From Atherix ibis (taxonomy: Eukaryota > Arthropoda > Insecta > Diptera > Athericidae), in assembly GCA_958298945.1 (NCBI GenBank), contig OY282609.1, positions 40,190,954-40,254,953 of the forward strand: a stretch of 64,000 nt of DNA, given 5' to 3'. Made by a program: the position numbers and the translations under genes. A model generated the notes under the pieces. It was not told the DNA's origin and made no database searches. It saw only the letters and a list, made by a program, of their open reading frames with translations. Positions 61,991 to 64,000 of this stretch are shown here, one piece after another; the first letter of the stretch is position 1; each line of letters starts with the position of its first letter.

Positions 61991-63729
61991 CAGTAAATAT
62001 TTTCAGTAAAAATTTACAGTAGACAATTTTAAGAGAAATTTTGAGTAGCGGTTTCCAGTAGAAATTTCAGTAGAAAATTTCAGTAGAAATCATCAACAAA
62101 AATTTTCATTAGAAATTTTTAGTAGAAATTTTTAGTAGAAATTTTCAGTAGAAATTTTCAGTAGAAATTTTCAGTAGAAATTTTCATTATAAATTTTCAG
62201 TAGAAATTTTCAGGAGAAATTTTCAGTAGAAATTTTCAGGAAAAATTTTCTGTAGATATTTTCAGTAGAAATGCTCAGTAGAAAATTTCAGTAGAAATTT
62301 TCAGTAGAAAATTTCAGTAGAAATTTGCAGTAGAAATTTTCAGTAGAAATTTCCAGTAGAAATTTTCAGTAGAAATTTTCAGTAGAAATTTCAGTGGAAA
62401 TCTTCAGTAGAAATTTTCAGTAGAAATTTTCAGTAGAAATTTTCATTATAAATTTTCAGTAGAAATTTTCAGGAGAAATTTTCAGGAGAAATTTTCAGGA
62501 CAAATTTTCAGGACAAATTTTCAGGAGAAATTTTCAGTAGAAATTTTCAGCAAATATTTTCAGTAAATATTTTCAATAGAAATTTACAGTAGACATTTTT
62601 AGTAGAAATTTTGTGTAGCGGTTTCCAGTAGAAATTTTCAGTAGAAATTATCAACAAAAATTTTCATTAGAAATTTTTAGTAGAAATTTTCAGTAGAAAT
62701 TTTCAGTAGAAATTTTCATTATAAATTTTCAGTAGAAATTTTCAGGAGAAATTTTCAGGAGAAATTTTCAGGAGAAATTTTCAGTAGAAATTTTCAGGAA
62801 AAATTTTCAGTAGATATTTTCAGTAGAAATGCTCAGTAGAAAATGTCAGTAGAAATTTTCAGTAGAAAATTTCAGTAGAAATTTTCAGTAGAAAATTTCA
62901 GTAGAAATTTTCAGTAGAAATTCTCAGTAGAAATTTTCAGTAGAAATTTTCAGTAGAAATTTTCAGTAGAAATTTTCAGTAGACATTTTCAGTACAAATT
63001 TTCGGTAGAATGTTTCAGTGGGAATTATCAGTAGAAATGTTCAGCATAAATTTTTAGTGGACATTTTCAGCAGAAATTTTCAGTAGAAATTTTTAGTAGA
63101 AATTTTTCAGCAGATATTTTCAGTAGAACTTGTAACTAGAAATTTTCAGAAAAATGTTTAGTAGAAATTTTCGGCAGAAATTTTCAGGAGAAATTATCAA
63201 TAGAAATTTTAGTACAAATTTTCAGTAGAAATTTTCATTAGAAATCTTAAGTAGAAATTTTCAGTAGAAATATTCAGTCGAAATTTTCAGAGAAATTTTG
63301 AGTAGAAATCTTAAGTAGAAATTTTCTGTAGAAATTTTCAGTAGAATTTTTAAGTAGAAATTTTCAGGACAAATTGTCACTAGAAATTTACAGTAGACAT
63401 TTTTAGCAGAAATTTTGAATAGCGGTTTCCAGTAGAAATTTCAGTAGAAAATTTCAGTAGAAATTATCAACACAAATTTTTATTAGAAATTTTTAGTAGA
63501 AATTTTCAGTAGAAATTTTCAGTTGAAATTTTCAGTAGAAATATTCAGTAGAAATTATCAACAAAAATTTTCGGTAGAAATTATCAATAGAAATTTCAGT
63601 AGAAATTTTCAGTAGAAATTTTCAGTAGAAATTTTCAGTAGAAATTTTCAGTAGAAATTTTTTGTAGAAATTTTCAGTGGAAATCTTCAGTAGAAATTTT
63701 CAGTAGAAATTTTCAGAGAAATATATAGT

Positions 63730-63756
63730 AAAATTTGTAACTTAAATACAAATTTT
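63730..63756. repeat. Hairpin element copy with loop-proximal mismatch
   Basis: Same element as at 39,838, but position 63,740 is A instead of T (TTGTAACTT), which removes the pair next to the loop and leaves 10 paired bases around a 7-base loop. Confidence 0.88.
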
Positions 63757-64000
63757 CAGTAGAAATTTTCAGTAGAAATGTCAGTAGACATTTTCAGTAC
63801 AAATTTTCGGTAGAATGTTTCAGTGGGAATTATCAGTAGAAATGTTCAGCATAAATTTTTAGTGGACATTTTCAGCAGAAATTTTCAGTAGAAATTTTTC
63901 AGCAGATATTTTCAGTAGAACTAGTAACTAGAAATTTTCAGAAAAATGTTTAGTAGAAATTATTCGGCAGAAATTTTCAGTAGAAATTATCAATAGAAAT

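Larger units (their letters stand above)
33328..63430 (+). repeat. Right-family marker GTAGCGGTTTCCAG, 38 copies
   Basis: GCGGTTTCC starts at 33,328, 34,329, 35,627, 36,349, 37,059, 38,403, 39,438, 40,454, 41,412, 42,840, 43,385, 43,813, 44,849, 46,912, 48,199, 48,705, 49,133, 50,510, 51,042, 51,457, 52,628, 53,498, 53,926, 55,059, 55,683, 56,215, 57,059, 58,217, 58,801, 59,437, 60,312, 60,815, 61,022, 61,178, 62,048, 62,618 and 63,422, with a GCGATTTCC variant at 56,644. It follows a TTTACAGTAGACA monomer and precedes the ATCAACAAAAATTTTC or ATCATCAAC monomers. Two subtypes, GAGTAGCGG and GTGTAGCGG, alternate. Each copy holds a CpG in an otherwise CpG-poor array. Confidence 0.9.
1..64000 (+). 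repeat. 13-bp satellite array, monomer CAGTAGAAATTTT, spanning the whole window
   Basis: The 13-bp unit CAGTAGAAATTTT repeats head to tail from the first base to the last, about 4,900 times, always in the same orientation. Frequent variants are C1 to T (TAGTAG), A2 to T (CTGTAG), CGGTAG, CATTAG, CAATAG, CAGTGG, CAGCAG, CAGGAG and CAGTTG in the first half. In the A/T half GAAATATTC, GAAATGTTC, GAAATCTTAAG, GAAAATTTC, GAAATTTAC and GAAATTGTC recur. A 12-bp form, CAGAGAAATTTT, is common. The consensus has 3 G/C of 13, no CpG and G>C on the + strand. TAG on + and TGA on - occur once per monomer, and most variants keep TAG or TAA, so there is no coding capacity. I saw no transposon, RNA gene or unique sequence. 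Both ends lie inside the array. The satellite identity is directly visible; a heterochromatic chromosomal location is inference. Confidence 0.98.
60300..64000 (+). repeat. Zone 7c: rearranged right end
   Basis: GCGGTTTCC blocks crowd together here (60,312, 60,815, 61,022, 61,178), then space out (62,048, 62,618, 63,422). The run 60,815-61,178 repeats a short GTGTAGCGG module at 207 and 156 bp, which looks like a local collapse of the larger HOR. The only hairpin element is at 63,730. The sequence ends inside the array. Confidence 0.72.

Noticed and set aside
1..64000. Possible protein-coding open reading frames
   Set aside because: TAG (+) and TGA (-) occur once per 13-bp monomer and most variants keep a stop, so each frame is interrupted about every 39 bp. 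Any short open stretch is a chance product of variant monomers.
1..64000. CRISPR array
   Set aside because: The direct repeats are 13 bp and contiguous, without unique spacers, and there are no cas genes or leader.
1..64000. Telomeric repeat
   Set aside because: The monomer is not G-rich, does not resemble TTAGGG-type units, and is organised in higher-order repeats.
1..64000. Plasmid iterons or AT-rich 13-mers of a bacterial origin
   Set aside because: Origins carry a handful of such repeats next to initiator genes. Here thousands of copies with HOR structure fill 64 kb and no replication gene is present.
1..64000. Heat-shock-element-like GAA/TTC arrays
   Set aside because: Heat-shock elements need contiguous 5-bp nGAAn units. 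Here TTC and GAA are separated by 4 bp and by a variable A/T gap. GAAATTTC variants match only by chance.
1..64000. STAT-type TTCNNNNGAA sites, one per monomer (TTCAGTAGAA)
   Set aside because: The match is real but follows from the monomer's dyad symmetry. The string is short and nothing indicates regulatory use or even an organism with such factors.

Overview
All 64,000 bases are one head-to-tail satellite (minisatellite-type) array built from a 13-bp monomer, CAGTAGAAATTTT on the + strand. That is about 4,900 monomers in a single orientation. The array runs off both ends, so neither edge is visible. I found no protein-coding gene, tRNA, rRNA, CRISPR array, transposon or unique-sequence island. 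The consensus carries TAG once per monomer on + and TGA once per monomer on -. Because 13 is not divisible by 3, every frame of pure repeat meets a stop within 39 bp. Scale, uniformity, low GC (3 of 13 in the consensus) and layered higher-order repeats (HORs) point to eukaryotic heterochromatic, pericentromeric or subtelomeric DNA assembled from long reads. The species cannot be named from this sequence.

Layout. (1) 1-5.57 kb: diverged monomers in HORs of about 0.84, 2.05 and 1.08-1.12 kb. (2) 5,571-10,302: a head-to-tail duplication of a 2,366-bp unit (182 x 13), identical wherever I compared it. (3) 10.3-17.5 kb: related HORs with shifts of about 2.9 kb, 1.17 kb and 1.24 kb. (4) 17.5-25.4 kb: a 1.7-kb segment repeated 2,809 bp downstream, then a mosaic third copy. 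(5) 25.47-33.07 kb: a homogeneous core with long runs of perfect monomers (40; then about 72 and 74 units in tandem sister copies; then 15, 44 and 16) separated by a recurring diverged block. (6) 33.07-39.2 kb: HOR steps of 722, about 710 and 1,344 bp. (7) 39.2-64 kb: a second HOR family with steps of about 2.0-3.8 kb, marked by a GCGGTTTCC block (38 copies from 33.3 kb on) and an 11-bp-arm hairpin element (10 copies, 8 with perfect arms).

How the parts relate. Families left and right of the core share recognisable blocks, so they descend from a common ancestral array and then diversified by local amplification. One marker changes stepwise along the window (AAGTTTCC, then GGTTTCC or GGCTTCC, then CGGTTTCC). 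The clearest event is an in-place expansion: a slot holding 4 monomers in four left-hand copies (11.0, 13.9, 15.1 and 20.4 kb) holds about 73-75 nearly identical monomers at 27.9 and 29.3 kb. Tandem sister copies differ by whole monomers, as expected from slippage or in-register unequal exchange. The most notable content is this readable amplification history, not a gene system.
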